From positions 753,707 to 817,706 of the forward strand of contig JAKSZT010054578.1 in the NCBI GenBank assembly GCA_026826555.1: a DNA stretch of 64,000 bases. Direction: 5' to 3'. Of the stretch, positions 47,066-59,832 are shown one piece after another. Each line of letters begins with the position of its first letter. The stretch's first letter is position 1. The stretch comes from Tolypeutes matacus. Its lineage: Eukaryota > Chordata > Mammalia > Cingulata > Chlamyphoridae. Below the pieces are notes generated by a model that had not been told where the DNA came from, made no database searches, and saw nothing but the letters and a program-made list of their open reading frames with translations. A program made the position numbers and the translations under genes.

Positions 47066-47382
47066 ACATCACATTAAGAAAAAAATCAAACTCCTGAGGC
47101 CTCTCTGACAAGGCAGCCCCCAAGCCCCCACCCTGCAGGCCCCAGGCCCCGCTGGCTCCCTCCCAAACGCTTCTGGCCCACAGTGTCTCCGGATGGAGAC
47201 AGAGACCGAGCCAGGTGTTTGGTAGAGAGCCCTGCCCTCACAGGTGAGAGCAGGTGCAGAGGGAGAGCTCAGCAGGCCAGGAGGGGGCCCTGGTTTTGTC
47301 CGACAGCCCACAGGAGGGACTGCTGTGGCTGCTGTGGCTGGGAACAAGTGGGCCCCCCAGACCCTCCTGTCCCCAGCCTCAC

Positions 47383-48871
47383 TCTGATTCTCTTGGGTGT
47401 ACCCCCAGCCGGTCACCCAGCAGTCAGTCCTGTTCTGGAACTCGGCGGAGGAGCCCAGGAGGCAGATGGGCTGGATGTGCCTGTTGTAGACAACAGGGGA
47501 GACCAGCTTCACCAGGGCGACATCATGGGAAAAAGAGCCCCTGAACCGGGGGTTCAGGATGATTTTCTCCACGCGGTAACGGTTGTCGTAGGCCTGCAGG
47601 TTCCAGAATGGCGGCCTGACAGCCATCTGGCCAAACTGGACTGTCCAGTATTGAGGACTGATGGACCTGCAGAGCCGGAGAGAGAGGCAGGGGTCTCGGC
47701 TGGAGGGCGGGCACCGGAGCTCACCTGGGGCTCTCTCCTTGGGGCGAGGCCGCCGGGGTGGCCGCCACTTGCTCGATTTTGCCTGAGAGGCCGCCATCAG
47801 CACATCTTTCTTATGGGCTAAAGGGTTCCCTGGGGAAAGGGCGAAAGCCCGGACAGGCCACGAGCAGAACCTGGGGTCTGCGGCAGGTGGAGCAGAAGGG
47901 CCCGGCCCTCACAGAGCCGTCTAGGAGACCTAAACTGAGGCAAGTCCTCCAAGGAGACCCCAACAGGCCCTACTAAGACAAAACGAGCAGATTCCGGACA
48001 CACAGCAGGATGGAGTCCACACAGCTTCCCTGAGTGGCCCCCCAGGCCAGGCCCTGCGCCCACCTGCTGCTCAGCTAAGGCCGCCCACGTGCCGGCACAC
48101 ATCCTCTCCCAGGTGGACCCTGTGAGGTGAAGGATGCCGGTGCCATTGGGGACAAGAGAGAATAGGACAATATACACCAAGTACGTGGGACCGTTCTAAA
48201 GAACATTCTGGAAGAAACTGTACGGCTCTCTCCAGAGGCACTAACTCGTGGGACTCAGGCTAACACCCGTGTGCAGCCACGCGCAGCCCCGGGTCCCGCG
48301 CCGCCCCTCCCCGCCGCCCCCAGCCTCACCTTCGGAAGCAGTGCGCGGCCGTGAGCACCCAGCGGCGGCTCAGCAGGCTGGCTCCGCACACGTGGCCGCC
48401 CCGCAGCCGCAGGCTGCCGTGCCACGGCCAGCGCCCGAGCACCGAGCGCTTGCCTCCCACCACGCGCGACTGGATACCCCGGTAGCCGCAGGGCGCTGCG
48501 GTGGACAGACAGACGCGCGGCTGAGCTGCGGGCACAGGCCCGCTGCGCCCGGGATGCGGGAAGCGCGCCCGGGTCCCCGGGAACCGCGTGACCCCCCGGG
48601 GTCGTGCCGCGGGGAGGAAGGTACCACCGGGGACCCCTCCCCACGTGGTCCGCAGGCGCCCGCCCTTCCCCCAGGGTCCCGACCGTTACTTGAGAGCACT
48701 GACACCTCCTCGGAACCTGGGGAGGGGAGAGCAGAAGGTGAGCGCGCCCGCGCCCGCCCACCCACGCCCACCCACCCCCGCCGGCAGCGCCCCCCCTCGC
48801 TCACCCACGCCCCCGAGCCCGGGCCGGCTCAGCAGCAGCCACAGCAGCAGGCTCGTGCCCGGCGCGCCCAT
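47383..48871 (-). CDS. PRSS21: Testisin-like serine protease, exons 1-4 only (5' part)
   Basis: Trypsin-fold (S1A) protease; testisin is a GPI-anchored protease of male germ cells. Four coding exons are seen: 48805-48871, 48690-48716, 48330-48495 and 47383-47666. Splice sites are GT/AG with phases 1, 1, 2 and 1, and the joined frame is open for 181 residues. Exon 1 starts [14 protein letters not shown], a signal peptide. Exon 3 has Cys34, the activation site IQSR|VVGG after Arg42, and TAAHCF with catalytic His83. Exon 4 has HDVALVKL with catalytic Asp135, QPICL, an NRT sequon and [10 protein letters not shown]. Similarity to human testisin is strongest in exon 4 ([28 protein letters not shown]). 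PRSS41 is the next-best match. The two last exons, with GDSGGP and the C-terminal anchor signal, are not recognisable downstream, where L1 and SINE sequence begins by about 47.06 kb. The gene is therefore truncated, rearranged or misassembled. An alternative ATG lies five codons upstream. Confidence 0.83.
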
Positions 48872-49080
48872 GGCCTCCTCTGGCACGCTGGGCGCCCCCT
48901 CTTGCTTGCTCCGGCTCCCGGGCCCTGCTGGGGCGCCCCCTGGGGGTGAGGGAGCCGGCGCAGGGCCCTGGCCTGCGGCCTTCGCCCTGCTGGGCCCGCC
49001 TGGGACCCGGGACCCCCAGGCCTCAGAGGGCCTCCTGGGGAGGGCGCTCCCGCCACAGCCCTTGGAACCCCGGGCCCGAC
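48250..49080. promoter_or_regulatory. CpG-rich segment over the PRSS21 5' exons
   Basis: This stretch is very GC-rich with many CG dinucleotides and covers exons 1-3 and the immediate upstream side of the testisin-like gene. Most of the window is CpG-poor. It is likely a CpG island, which is consistent with a promoter. No TATA-like site was seen near the start codon. Counts were not computed. Confidence 0.5.
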
Positions 49081-51235
49081 CACCCTCTCTTCTTTGGACC
49101 CGGGAGTCCTGGCAGCCCCACGTTGTCCCCTTTCCTCCACTTCCTCCAGTTCTGAGGACCTGGCCCCCGCTGGGATACCCCTGTTATCAGTCCCCGTTGG
49201 GCCTAGCAGCACTGTCCTCGGGGTGCCGATGCCCGGAGCCTCCTCCCAGCCTGAGCACGGTTTCCAGCTGCCCAGGCTGCCTCCCTCCGGCCTTGCCCTG
49301 CTGAGATGAACCTGGATGACAAACTTCATTGTCCAGCAGCCCCGAGGGGAAGGAAATGGGCAGAAAGGGGGACATCGACCAGGGGTGCCTGGTTGCAGGG
49401 ACCCTGAGGGGCTCTGTGTGCCCTGCACACCTCCAGGGTAGGGGAGGGGGGTCTGCTGAAGTGTGCTCCCACCCTGGCTTCAGGACCCCCCAGGGCACCC
49501 AGGAAGCAGCCAGCCCAGGGGTGGTCTCCCCCAATCCCGGCCACACCCCCAACAGGCTTCTGGCAGCAAGTGGCCCAGGAGGAGCCCAAGGGTCCTGCCC
49601 GGGGGAGTGGGAAAGCCTCCCCTGTGGTCTTGTTGGTCGCCGGCAGGTTGAGGGACCTCGGTGAGACCCGGTGCTGGGTGACTGTGGAAACTTCTCCAGC
49701 TGCTGATGCTCGCGCCACTTCTCCTTGACTCACGGCCCCCCACCCCCAAGCACCTGCAGAAAAAGGCATGGGACCCCAGGACAGAGAAGCCCCAACGGAA
49801 GCCTAGGCCTGGGTGGGGACAGGTCACCTGGGCACATCAGGGGGCAGATTTTCCCCCAAGTATCCCTCTCCTGTGCCCCTTGGCACCATGGGCAGTTGTG
49901 CCAGGGGCTGTCTCCCAAGAATCCCTGCAGGCAAGTGTGGCTGGCTCATCGTCCAGCTCGTTCCCAGTGCACCCCAAACTTGCTGCAGCCTCGGGCTGCC
50001 CCCGCTACCCCTCTGCCTGCATCACCTTCTCCCAGCGTCAGCACGGGCTTCTTCTCGACATGCAGTGAATGTCGCCCTGGCAAGGCAATCCCCGCACACC
50101 CCATCTGAAGCAAAAGCGAACCCCACCGGCCCCCGTTCATAATCTCCCCAGAACTCAGCAACCGCCTAAATGAACTTGTCTAGTTCACTGCGGGTGTGCA
50201 TGTCAATGGCCCTGGAGGCCAGTGTGTCGATCTCTGGGGACTCAAAGGGTTAATGGTGGACAAAAGGAAGAGGAGGGCTGGGGGAGAGCAGGAGGGAAAG
50301 AGGGGGCAGTGCAGGCTGCCACGCATCCCTGGGGTGAGGGCTCTGGCGCAGGAAGTCCCTGGGGAAGCACCTGCAGGTGTCCCGGCCACGAGCAGCCCTG
50401 TGGAGGGGCAGCGAGGGAGGCCAGCGAAGGGACCTGCCCAGGAATGGCCCTGGCTGTGGGCTTCACCACGTGGCTCCCAGGGGTGCCGTCCTTGGGAACC
50501 TCAGCTGTTTGGGAGTCAGGCCCCTTGGCCTCCCTTCCAGGTGGGGGAGGGGTTGCAAGTCCTCCCCCTCCCCCCCCCCCGCCATCCCCGCGTCGCGCCT
50601 GGCTCCCTTCCACCCGGTTCCTGGAGGAAGAAGAGCCTGGAGGAGGTGGCAGCAGCAGCCAATTTCACACACTTGGATGCAGGGTGCCTAGGAGGGGGTC
50701 TTCCCAGGGGTGGCCCAGCATCACATCCCCCCAGCCCCTGATGGGAGGGGTCATTGTAGAGGCCACCAGGCATGATGACCGGCGTGGGTCCTGGAAACTG
50801 GGTATGTGCCCGTGTCCTCCCCCAGACATCCTCCCCCAGGACTGGCCGTAACGTTATGGTGCTGGGGGGAGGGGCGCTCAGCTACAGCCCCCATACTGCC
50901 TGCACTGCTGAACCCCATTTCCACCCAGCTGCCCTCATCCTGGAGAGGCCCAGGGGACCTGGAGGCCTTCAAGTCACTGCCCTGGGGACGGACATTCCTG
51001 TTGCCACAGGAGAGGGCCAGTGGGGGGGACACCCGGGGCCCCACAATGTGGTGAGGGCTGCCTGGCAGCAAGCTCAGGGGACTGCAGGCTGAGGCCGTGG
51101 AGGGAGCCCCGGAGAAGGGCGAGGACAGGTGAAGGCTGCAGGGGGCGAAGGCCACACCTGGGAGGCCTGGGAAGCCGAGGGAGGACTCTGGAAATCCAGG
51201 GGTGCCATTCTGGGTTGATGTGTGTCCCACCAAAA
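49081..51235. other. GC-rich sequence between the two protease loci
   Basis: No protease exon or other gene was recognised. Long open frames follow from the composition. Confidence 0.4.
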
Positions 51236-51239
51236 AGAC

Positions 51240-51722
51240 ATGTTCAACACGTGGTGGAAGATGGACTGTGGTTAACAGTACAAATATGAGCATGTTCTGT
51301 CATGAACTGTAACAAATGGACAATACGAATACATGCTGTTGATAATAGGAGTTATGGGAGCGGATGTGGCTCAAGCGGTTGAGAGCCTGCTTCCCACATG
51401 GGAGGTCCCAGGTTCCACCCCTGGTGTCTCCTATAGAAAAAAAAAAAATAGCAAACAAATGAAAACACCAACTCAGGGGAGCCGATGTAGCTCAAGTTGA
51501 GCACTAGCTTCCTACATACAAGGTCCTGGGTTCAATCTCAGGCACTGGTACCTAAAAATAAGAAGAATCAGGGGTGTAAGGAAAAATAAACCAAGTGTAC
51601 ACTGTGGGCCACAGTTAGTGGTAATAGCCTGACAATGTTCTTTCAAAATCTGTAACAAATATTCCACAACAATGTAAGGTGGTGGTGGAAAGGTGATTTA
51701 AAAAAAAAAGTTAAAACAAACA
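51240..51722 (+). mobile_element. L1-type 3' UTR split by a SINE
   Basis: GACTGTGGTTAACAGTACAA, TTCTGTCATGAACTGTAACA, then after the SINE GGGCCACAGTTAGTGGTAAT and AATGTTCTTTCAAAATCTGT. The same motif series is at 63,170-63,480. Confidence 0.6.
51356..51566 (+). mobile_element. Dimeric DAS-type SINE
   Basis: Heads GGGAGCGGATGTGGCTCAAG and GGGGAGCCGATGTAGCTCAA, ending CACTGGTACCTAAAAATAAG. Confidence 0.88.
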
Positions 51723-51723
51723 T

Positions 51724-52042
51724 TTTTTTAAAGATTTATTTTATTTACTTCTCCCCACCCCCTTATTGTCTATGTGTCTTCTTTTTAGGAGGCACCAGGA
51801 ACCGAATCCGGGACCTCCCATGTGGGAGGGAGACGCCCAATCCCTTGAGCCACCTCCGCTCCCTGTTTGTTGTGTCTCTCGTGTTTCCTTGTTGTATCTC
51901 CTTGTTGTGTCTCCTCATTGCATCATCTCATTGCATCATCTTGTTGCATCAGCTTGTCTCCTTTAGGAGGCACCGGGAACCAAGCCTGGGACCTCTCATT
52001 TGGTAGGCAGGTGCCCAACTGCTTAAGCCACATCCACTTCCC
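51724..52042 (-). mobile_element. Dimeric DAS-type SINE
   Basis: Antisense heads GCCACCTCCGCTCCC and GCCACATCCACTTCCC with GGAACCGAATCCGGG and GGAACCAAGCCTGGG. Confidence 0.88.
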
Positions 52043-52143
52043 ATAAAGCAAGTTTTTAAAATATACAAAGAATGGTATATATCAAGGTACAATCTGAAAT
52101 ATACAACCGACCAAAAAAAAGTTTTTAAAAAGGGATCTGTGTT

Positions 52144-52237
52144 GGGAAGCGGCTGTGGCTCAAGCAATTGAGCTCCCATTTACCGTATGGAGGACCCGGG
52201 TTCCATCCCCGGGACCTCCTGGTAAAAAAAAAAAAAA
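52144..52237 (+). mobile_element. DAS-type SINE monomer
   Basis: GGGAAGCGGCTGTGGCTCAA head, GGGTTCCATCCCCGGGACC and an A run. Confidence 0.85.
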
Positions 52238-52239
52238 AG

Positions 52240-52910
52240 GCATCCCAGACCTGCGCTGCGTGGAGAGGCACAGGCCCTGAGCAGTGCAATGACACACCAG
52301 AAAGACAAGGATGCAACCAGATGGGGGAAAAGAAAAGGGATCAGTGGTCATCTCTGGATATGGGATCAGAGATGGGTTTTATCTGTGTCTTCTTTTCAAC
52401 TGTGCTGGTTTCTGTATTTTCTAAAATAAATAGGTGCTGCTTTTGTAACCATAAATATAAAAAGACACGGAAGCCGAAGAAGTGTTGGATTCCTCTAGGT
52501 TCTTGGCTATGATGCATAAAAGAATTGATGAGCACACCAGTTTAGTTAGGCCAGTAAAAAGAATATATTTGGGAAATGGGTGAAAGAACCAAGCCGACAA
52601 ATGGGAAAAGAGATAGAGCACGTTCTGCCTCCCGTGATTACCTTTTAAACTGTTAATTATCCCACCCCCTTGCTAATGATAACAGGAGGGGCCCCAGCGG
52701 TTATTGGGTACCCCACCTACGGTGGGGCCAATGGTGGGGCCTTTTTGGAACATCCAGGGCCCAGGAGAGGTCCTGGATAGAGAAACTGGGACCTCAAGTT
52801 TAAACTCAAGGTCCCAGCGAGGTCTTGCAGCCATGGGGTCCGCCGGCCACGCTGGGGTGTCTTCCCCCCCCCCCATGACCCTGCACTAACCTGCCTCAAC
52901 GTGTTCAAGC
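52240..52910. other. Unclassified sequence, possibly LTR-derived
   Basis: No gene recognised. Near 52,515-52,570 the text (ACACCAGTTTAGTTAGGCCAG) suggests a transposon remnant, but I cannot name it. Confidence 0.25.
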
Positions 52911-52919
52911 GCTAACCCA

Positions 52920-53165
52920 ACACCTCAGAAGGCGACCTTATTTGGAGACAGCCACGTGACGACAGTGGCAGAGCTGGAGCGTGCAGTCACCAGCCGAGGC
53001 GCACCCGGGTCCCTGGGAACCACCGGAAGCTGGAGGGGCTCTCACTCTGTCCCTCGGCGGGAGCCTGGCCCTGTGGCGCCTCCAGAATCAATTTCTGTCA
53101 TCTTAAGCGCCCCAGTTTGTGGTATTTTGTTACGGGAGCCCCGGGAAACAACGGGCGCTAAGCGG
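52920..53165 (+). repeat. MLT1-like LTR 3' half
   Basis: GACCTTATTTGGAGACAGCC, ATCAATTTCTGTCATCTTAA and CCCAGTTTGTGGTATTTTGT follow MaLR LTR 3' patterns. Confidence 0.5.
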
Positions 53166-53734
53166 GAGCTTGACCGTGGAGGCCGGCCTCGGTGGGGAGA
53201 GCTGGGCGGCGGTGGGAGGGGTGGCCCCTGGGGCTCAGCCTGCCCTCTCCACTTCCAGTCTCCTCCTGCGCCTGCCCGGTGGCCTGGAGGGACCCCAGCC
53301 ACACCTCACCGCCCCCTGTGCTCCTGGCTCAGTGTGGGTCTCCTACTGCCTTCTTAGACATGCGGGCCAAATTGGGGGCAGGGGGTGGGGAGAGGGAGGG
53401 GAAAGAAGGAAAGAGACGAAGAGTAAGCTGAACCTGGCCCAAGCCCAGGTGGTGTGAGCTGGCAACTCACCTGGCCACGCCCAGACACAGCACAGGACTG
53501 CCCCCCAGCCCATGACCCTGGGGCTCGCTCCAGCCCTGCCCATGACCCTGAAATTGATCCCCAGCCCTGCCCGAATTTACCTGGGCATTTACCGTTAATT
53601 CTGACCACGACCTTGGGACTGACCCCTGGCCCTTCCCATGACTCCTCACCCCCCCCCCATGTCTTCCACACACACACCCAGGCTGGCCAGGGCCCCAGGC
53701 AGAGACGGTAGTCAGATGCCCAGCGGCAGGGAAC

Positions 53735-54420
53735 CAGGGCTTTGTAACTGGGAGTTAAGAATTAACACACGACTATGATTACTGAGTTGGCATATTTAGA
53801 TGCTTTTGTACTTTCTAACACGTTGCAGAATAACCGAAAGTAAAGACCTGAAATGACTGAAACTTGCTGCACCGGATCCCAGATGCCTTAATCTCTGATC
53901 ATGAGTGTAAAATGATCTGACCTTTATCTCGTGATTGTAAAAACCTTGTGCCTGGCCCCCAGGTGTACCCTCTCACCGTGTTTTACAACTTTAAAGTCTT
54001 ATGGTCACTAAACAGCCCCTCTGATGTGTATTAATGGACTAATTAATTCCTAAATTCCTAAAGTCTCTCACTAGACATGCGCAGCCGGTCCTGTAGCCAG
54101 TCTGCACATGCGCAGTCATTAGATCATCTCTGCCTCATCTCAAGCCACCGTACTCATCAGCATAAACCTGCCTGCCTTTGGATACTATAAAACTATTAGA
54201 ATTACTGCAAAAAAAAAAAAAAAAGCAAACAAGAAAAAAGAAAATAAATAAATAAAAAACCAAAAAACAATTTAAAAAGAAGAAGAAAAGAATGCAGTTT
54301 GGGGAGACAGATTTTAGGCTGATAAGCCTTCTGCGCTCCTTGCTTTGCGCTTAGCAATAAACTCTCTCTTTGAACCCCAATGTCAGGAATTGGTCATTGG
54401 AGTGCATTGGACAGAAAACC
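53735..54420 (+). mobile_element. Solo ERV1-like LTR with an A-rich insertion
   Basis: U3-like part, TATAAAA box at about 54,187-54,193, an A-rich purine stretch at 54,211-54,295, then AATAAA at 54,355-54,360 followed by CTCTCTCTTTGAACCCC, the R-U5 pattern of class I endogenous retroviruses. No primer-binding site or viral coding sequence was recognised after it, so it is read as a solitary LTR. Exact ends are uncertain. Confidence 0.55.
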
Positions 54421-54424
54421 CTCT

Positions 54425-55210
54425 GCTTTTGCTCAGTAAAAGCTTTGGCACCAGCTCTTGGGTTGGGTCAGGGTATACCTGGGTGTCCAGAGAAGCTGCT
54501 TCTCCTTCAGGACAGGGTGGGTCGTGCTGTTCTGCTGCCCACCCAACCTAGAGTGGGCTTGGGTGAGCCCTGGGGCCCCCAGCCCTCAGATTCCCTGAGA
54601 TCGGGGCAATTAGAGGGTGCAGCTGGCAGGCGGTTGCGGGTGCCCAGTGACCCCCGCAGGCAGTGAATGGAAAGTGCTATCGCAGACACCCTTGCAGGCC
54701 TCCCCAGACGCAGCTTTGACAGATCAGGCGTCCTCTGCCAGCTCCAGTCTTTATAGGCCCGGCAGACACACGGACCTCAAAGGGACCGATGCCAGCCCCA
54801 TGGGCTGGAAACCTGGCTCCAAGAATCCCGGAAACTCCAAGGAATCCCTGAGGCATGGGCTGCACCCTGTGTCTCAGCCATGGGGGTTGGGGGGAGGAGA
54901 TGCCAGGCTCCCCAGGAAGTCTGCAGGCAGCAGGGAGGGCACCTGGGAGAGGACAGGGCCGGGCTGAGGGCTACCAGGGCTGATGAAGGGAAGATGTAAG
55001 TATTGGGGGGGAGGGCTGGCTTTCTGCAGGAAAAGGGGCCACAGAGGGTCTCTGGAGGACAGGGCACTGGGTGGATGGCAGGAGGCAACTGCTGAGGGTA
55101 AGCAGGGGGAGGGAGTCTTTGTCAGAAGCAGCCCACTACACCCCTGGCAGGGAGCTGACAGAGGACGTGAGTTTGGGATGTAGGGGGCAGAGATTCAGGG
55201 CTAGGCCACC
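54425..55210. other. 3' flank of the decayed protease exons, no gene seen
   Basis: GC-rich, no recognised exon. No canonical poly(A) signal was noticed immediately after the TAA at 55,214-55,216. Confidence 0.35.
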
Positions 55211-55213
55211 CCC

Positions 55214-55692
<479 letters not shown>

Positions 55693-57713
55693 CTGGGGAG
55701 AAAATCCCTTGCAGCTGGGTCAAGCAATGCAATGGGGACAATCTATTCTTTAATAAAATGTAAAGTTCTAGTACAGCCAGGAAAAGTGATGATGAAAACT
55801 GAGCTCAAAGAAGTACTATGAGGAGCTCTTCTGTGTGGCTTGTATTGCTCTTTGCTTTGTCTTTCTTTCTTTGCGTTGGTTTTGATGAAAAAGAAATCTC
55901 TTGTCTTAGAGAAAGCAATATTAAGAGGCAGTGTGAGCATGGTGGGAAGATGGTGAAGTAGGAAGCCTCAGGAATCAGTCCACCAAAACAACTATTGAAA
56001 TGGCAAGAACTGTCTAAGTCAACTATTTTGCAACTCTGGAGTCTAGTGGAACACTGCAAAATCCAGGGAAGAGCTGGAGGAAGAAGCTGGTAAATTGGGG
56101 TAAATGTTGGTGAATTTCACCCTCTGAGCAGCAGCTAGCATCCCCCAGCCCCCAGCCACAGGCAGACAGCAGTGGAGATGGTGGCCTGGGCTCCTGGTGC
56201 AGCTTGCTGGTGCTAAGGTGGGCTATAAGGACCTAGTCCTCCAAAAATACAGAAGCATGTGGTCTGATCACTGATCGCTGCTTTGGATCAGCTTCTGCAG
56301 ATGCTGGAGGGGAACCCTGGTTCTGAGGGTGGCTGTTGTTCCAGCCCCTTCAGGCAAAAGTGGCAGAGGAGTCTTGAAGACACAGTACCTATTTTAGTCT
56401 CTTCTTCTCACTTTTCATTCCCCATTTGGGAGCAAAAGTGTTTGGAAAATTCACAAATTGAAGGCTCTAGACCTCACCAAAAATAATAAACAAACAAACA
56501 AACAAACAAACAAATAACCTTAGCAATCCCAGAGAAGCAGGAAACTAGAATTCCAGAGTTACAACAACATACTACTCAGAATGTTCAGTCTGCAACAAAA
56601 AAATTACAAAACACACAAAGAAACAGGAAAGTATGACCCAATCACAGGAAAAAAAAGAATGTACCAGAAACCATTCCTGAGGAAGCTCATACATTGGAAC
56701 TATTAGTCAAAGACTTTAAAACAATGGTCTTAAACACATTCAATGAGCTAAAGGAAACCACATATAAGAACAAAAGGAAATCAGGAAAACTTCAGACTAA
56801 ATAATGGGAAATTATAAAAAGGAACCAAACAAATTTTGCAGCTGCAAAGTACAGTAATTGAAATAAAACTCATTAGATAGATACAATAGCAGATTTTAAT
56901 AGAAGAAAATGTCAGTAAATTTGAAGATGAGACAGTAGAAATCATCTAGTGTGAGGAGCAGAAAGAAAAATAATGAGGAAAAATGAACAGAGCTGAGGGA
57001 TCTGTGGGACACTAACAAGCATACCAATATACATCACTGGAATCCCAGAAGGATGAGAGAAAGAATGGGGCAGAAAAAAGCATGGAAGAAATAATGGCCA
57101 AAACTTCCCAAATCTGAGGAAAGACATGAATATACACATCCAGAAATCTCAATGGACTCCAAGAAGGATACACTCTGAGAAATCTACACCAAGGCACAGT
57201 TTAGTAAAATTGTCAAAATCCAAAGACAAAGTGAGGATTTTGAAAGTAGTGTACAAAGGATCCCCGATAAGATTAGCTGCAGATTTCTCATCAAAAACTA
57301 TGGAGGCCAGAAGACAATGGTATAACATTTAAAATCCTTAAAGAAAAAACATCAACCAAGAATTCTATATCTGGCAAAATTATCGTTCAAAAATCAAGGA
57401 GAAATTAAGACATTTACAGATACACAAAAGCTGAAAAAGTTCATTACCAGAAGACCTGCCCTACAAGTTATGCAAAAGGGAATCATTCAAGCTGAAATGA
57501 AAGGACACTAGACAGTGTCCTACGAAGAAATAAAGCCCTACGAAGAAATAAAGTGCATTGGTAAACATAACTGCATAGGTAAATATAAAGTCCGATATTA
57601 TGGTAGTTTTGGTTTGTAACTGCTTTCTCCCCTATATAACTTAACAGGAAAATATTAAAATAACATTATAAATCTATGTAAATTGAAATACAATGCATAA
57701 AGATATAATCTGA

Positions 57714-58118
57714 GGGAAGAGGATGTGGCTCAAGCAATTGGGCTCCCGTCTACCATATAGGAAGTCCAAGGTCCAATTCCTGGGGCCTCCTGGTAAAGCC
57801 AAGCTAGCCCGCATGGCAAGCTGGCCCAAGCAGAGAGCTGGCCTGCACAGAGTGCTGGCCCGAGCGGAGAGCTGGTGCAGCAAGATGATGCAACAAAAAG
57901 AGACACAGAGGAGAGACAATAAGAGATGCAGCAGACTAGGGAACTGAGGTGGCGCAAGAGAATAAGCGCTTCTCTCCCACTCCAGAAGGTCCTAGGATCG
58001 GTTCCTGGTGCTACCTAAAGAGAAGACAAGCAGACACAGAAGAACACACAGAGAGCAGACAGTGAGGGCAAAAACAATGGGGGTGGGGGATAAATAAATA
58101 AATAAATCTTTTAAAAAA
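57714..58118 (+). mobile_element. Long dimeric DAS-type SINE with target-site duplication
   Basis: Head GGGAAGAGGATGTGGCTCAA, linker with repeated GAGAGCTGGC units, second half at about 57,938, tail ATAAATAAATAAATAAATCT. AGATATAATCTGAG and AGACATAATCTGAG flank it. Confidence 0.92.
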
Positions 58119-58444
58119 AGACATAATCTGAGACAACAATATAAAGGGGAAGGGATGGAGATATATAGGAGTAGTGAGTTTGTATACTACTGAAACAAGA
58201 TTGGTACTAGTCGAACTAGGTTGCTATGAAGATGTTCATTGTATTTACAAAGGTAATAACCACTTAGAAAATAATTTAAAATACAGAGAAAAGGAAGGAA
58301 GAAGGGAATCAAAAAGATATATCACAAAAAAGCAAAAAAATGCCAAAAAAATGGCAATAGTGGAGTAACTAATACAAGACCTACAGAAACAAATAGCCAA
58401 ATGGTAGGCTTAAATTCTTTCTTCTCAGTTATTACCTTAAATGT

Positions 58445-58834
58445 TGTATTAGTCAGGGTTCTCTAGGCAAACTGAATCAACAGGAGATTTCTGTCAATAA
58501 TATGAGATTTTATAACAGTCTCTCACATGACCGTGGGGATGCACAAGTCCAGGTTCTGCAGGTAGGCTGCAAACCATTTCCTTTGACGAAAGTCCAATGA
58601 CGGTCCTTGATAAGTTTCCGGGAGACGTTGGCTGTCCAAAGACTGGATAAAACGTTACTCACTGCTGATGGCAATCTCTTTAACTGATGTAGATGTAATC
58701 AGCTATCTATGCAGTAAACTCACTGGTGACTAAAGTCCATAAATGTTCTTATATTACAATTAGCTCAGTGCTTGCTGGACCAAACAACTGGGCACAATTA
58801 CCTGGCTGAGTTGACACATTAGCCTAACCATCAC
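58445..58834. repeat. Non-L1 interspersed element inside L1, possibly LTR
   Basis: Begins TGTATTAGTCAGGGTTCTCT and ends GCCTAACCATCAC. AAATGT occurs on both sides (58,439-58,444 and 58,835-58,840). The start is common in mammalian genomes and may be the reverse of an LTR end; the class is uncertain. Confidence 0.5.
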
Positions 58835-59832
58835 AAATGTCAATGGATTAAACTCCCCAATTTAAAGGCAGAGATTGGAGACTGAATGAAAAAAACATGA
58901 TCTGTCTATATGCTGTCTACAAGACTCACTTTAGGTACAAAAATACAAAAAGGTTGAAAGTAAAAGTGTGGGAAAAGATAGTCCATGCAAAGAGTAATCA
59001 AAAGAAAGCTGGGATCATCTGGATTGATGCAGAAAAGGCATTTGACAAAACTCAGCATGCTTTCTTGATAAAAACACATAGAAATATAGGAATAGAAGGA
59101 AACTGCCTCAACATGATAAAGGGCACTTATGAAAAACCAACAGCTAACATCATATTCAATGGTGAAAGATTGAAAGCTTTCCCTCTAAGATCTGGAATAA
59201 GACATGGATGTCCCCTGGTACTGCTTTTATTCAGTATTGTGCTGGAGCATTTAAAGAAGAAAAAGAAATAAAAGGCACCCAAATTGGAAAGAAGTAAAAC
59301 TTTCATTATTTGTAGGTGACATGATCCTATATATAGAAAGTCCCAAAAAATCTACAACAAAGCTACTGGAGCTAATAAATTCAGCAAAGTGGCAGGGTGC
59401 AAGATCAACATGCAAAAATCAGTAGTGTTTCTATACACTAGAAATGCACAAGCTGAGGAGGAAATCAAGGAAAAAATCTATTTATAATAGAAACTAAAAG
59501 AATCAAATGTCTAGGAATAAATTTAACCAAGGATGTAAAGGATTTGTACACAGAAAACTATAAAACATTGCTAAAAAAAGTCAAAGAAGACCTAAATAAA
59601 TGGAAGGACACTTCATTTTCATGGATTGGAAGACTAAATATTGTTAAGATGTAAATTCTACACAAATTGATTTACAGATTCAATGCAATCCCAAACAAAA
59701 AATTCCAACAACCTGCTTTGCAGAAATGGAAGAGCCAATTATCACATTTATTTTGAAGGGTAAGTGGCCCTGAATAGCTAAAAAAAAAAACATCTTGAAA
59801 AAGAAGAACAGTGGTCAAAAACAGCATGGTAG

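Noticed and set aside
47183..47821. 212-aa plus-strand frame over exon 4
   Set aside because: Shadow of the minus-strand protease exon; no similarity of its own.
48588..49304. 238-aa plus-strand frame over the PRSS21 5' exons
   Set aside because: It is the reverse of the CpG-rich protease exons and promoter, whose exon structure and protein match are clear on the minus strand.
54345..54666. Frames after the LTR-like element as possible retroviral coding sequence
   Set aside because: No recognisable viral protein motif and no primer-binding site; treated as flanking DNA.
59041..59271. Reverse-transcriptase-like frame as a retron or similar system
   Set aside because: Context, flanks and motif (DAEKAFDKTQH) are those of mammalian L1.
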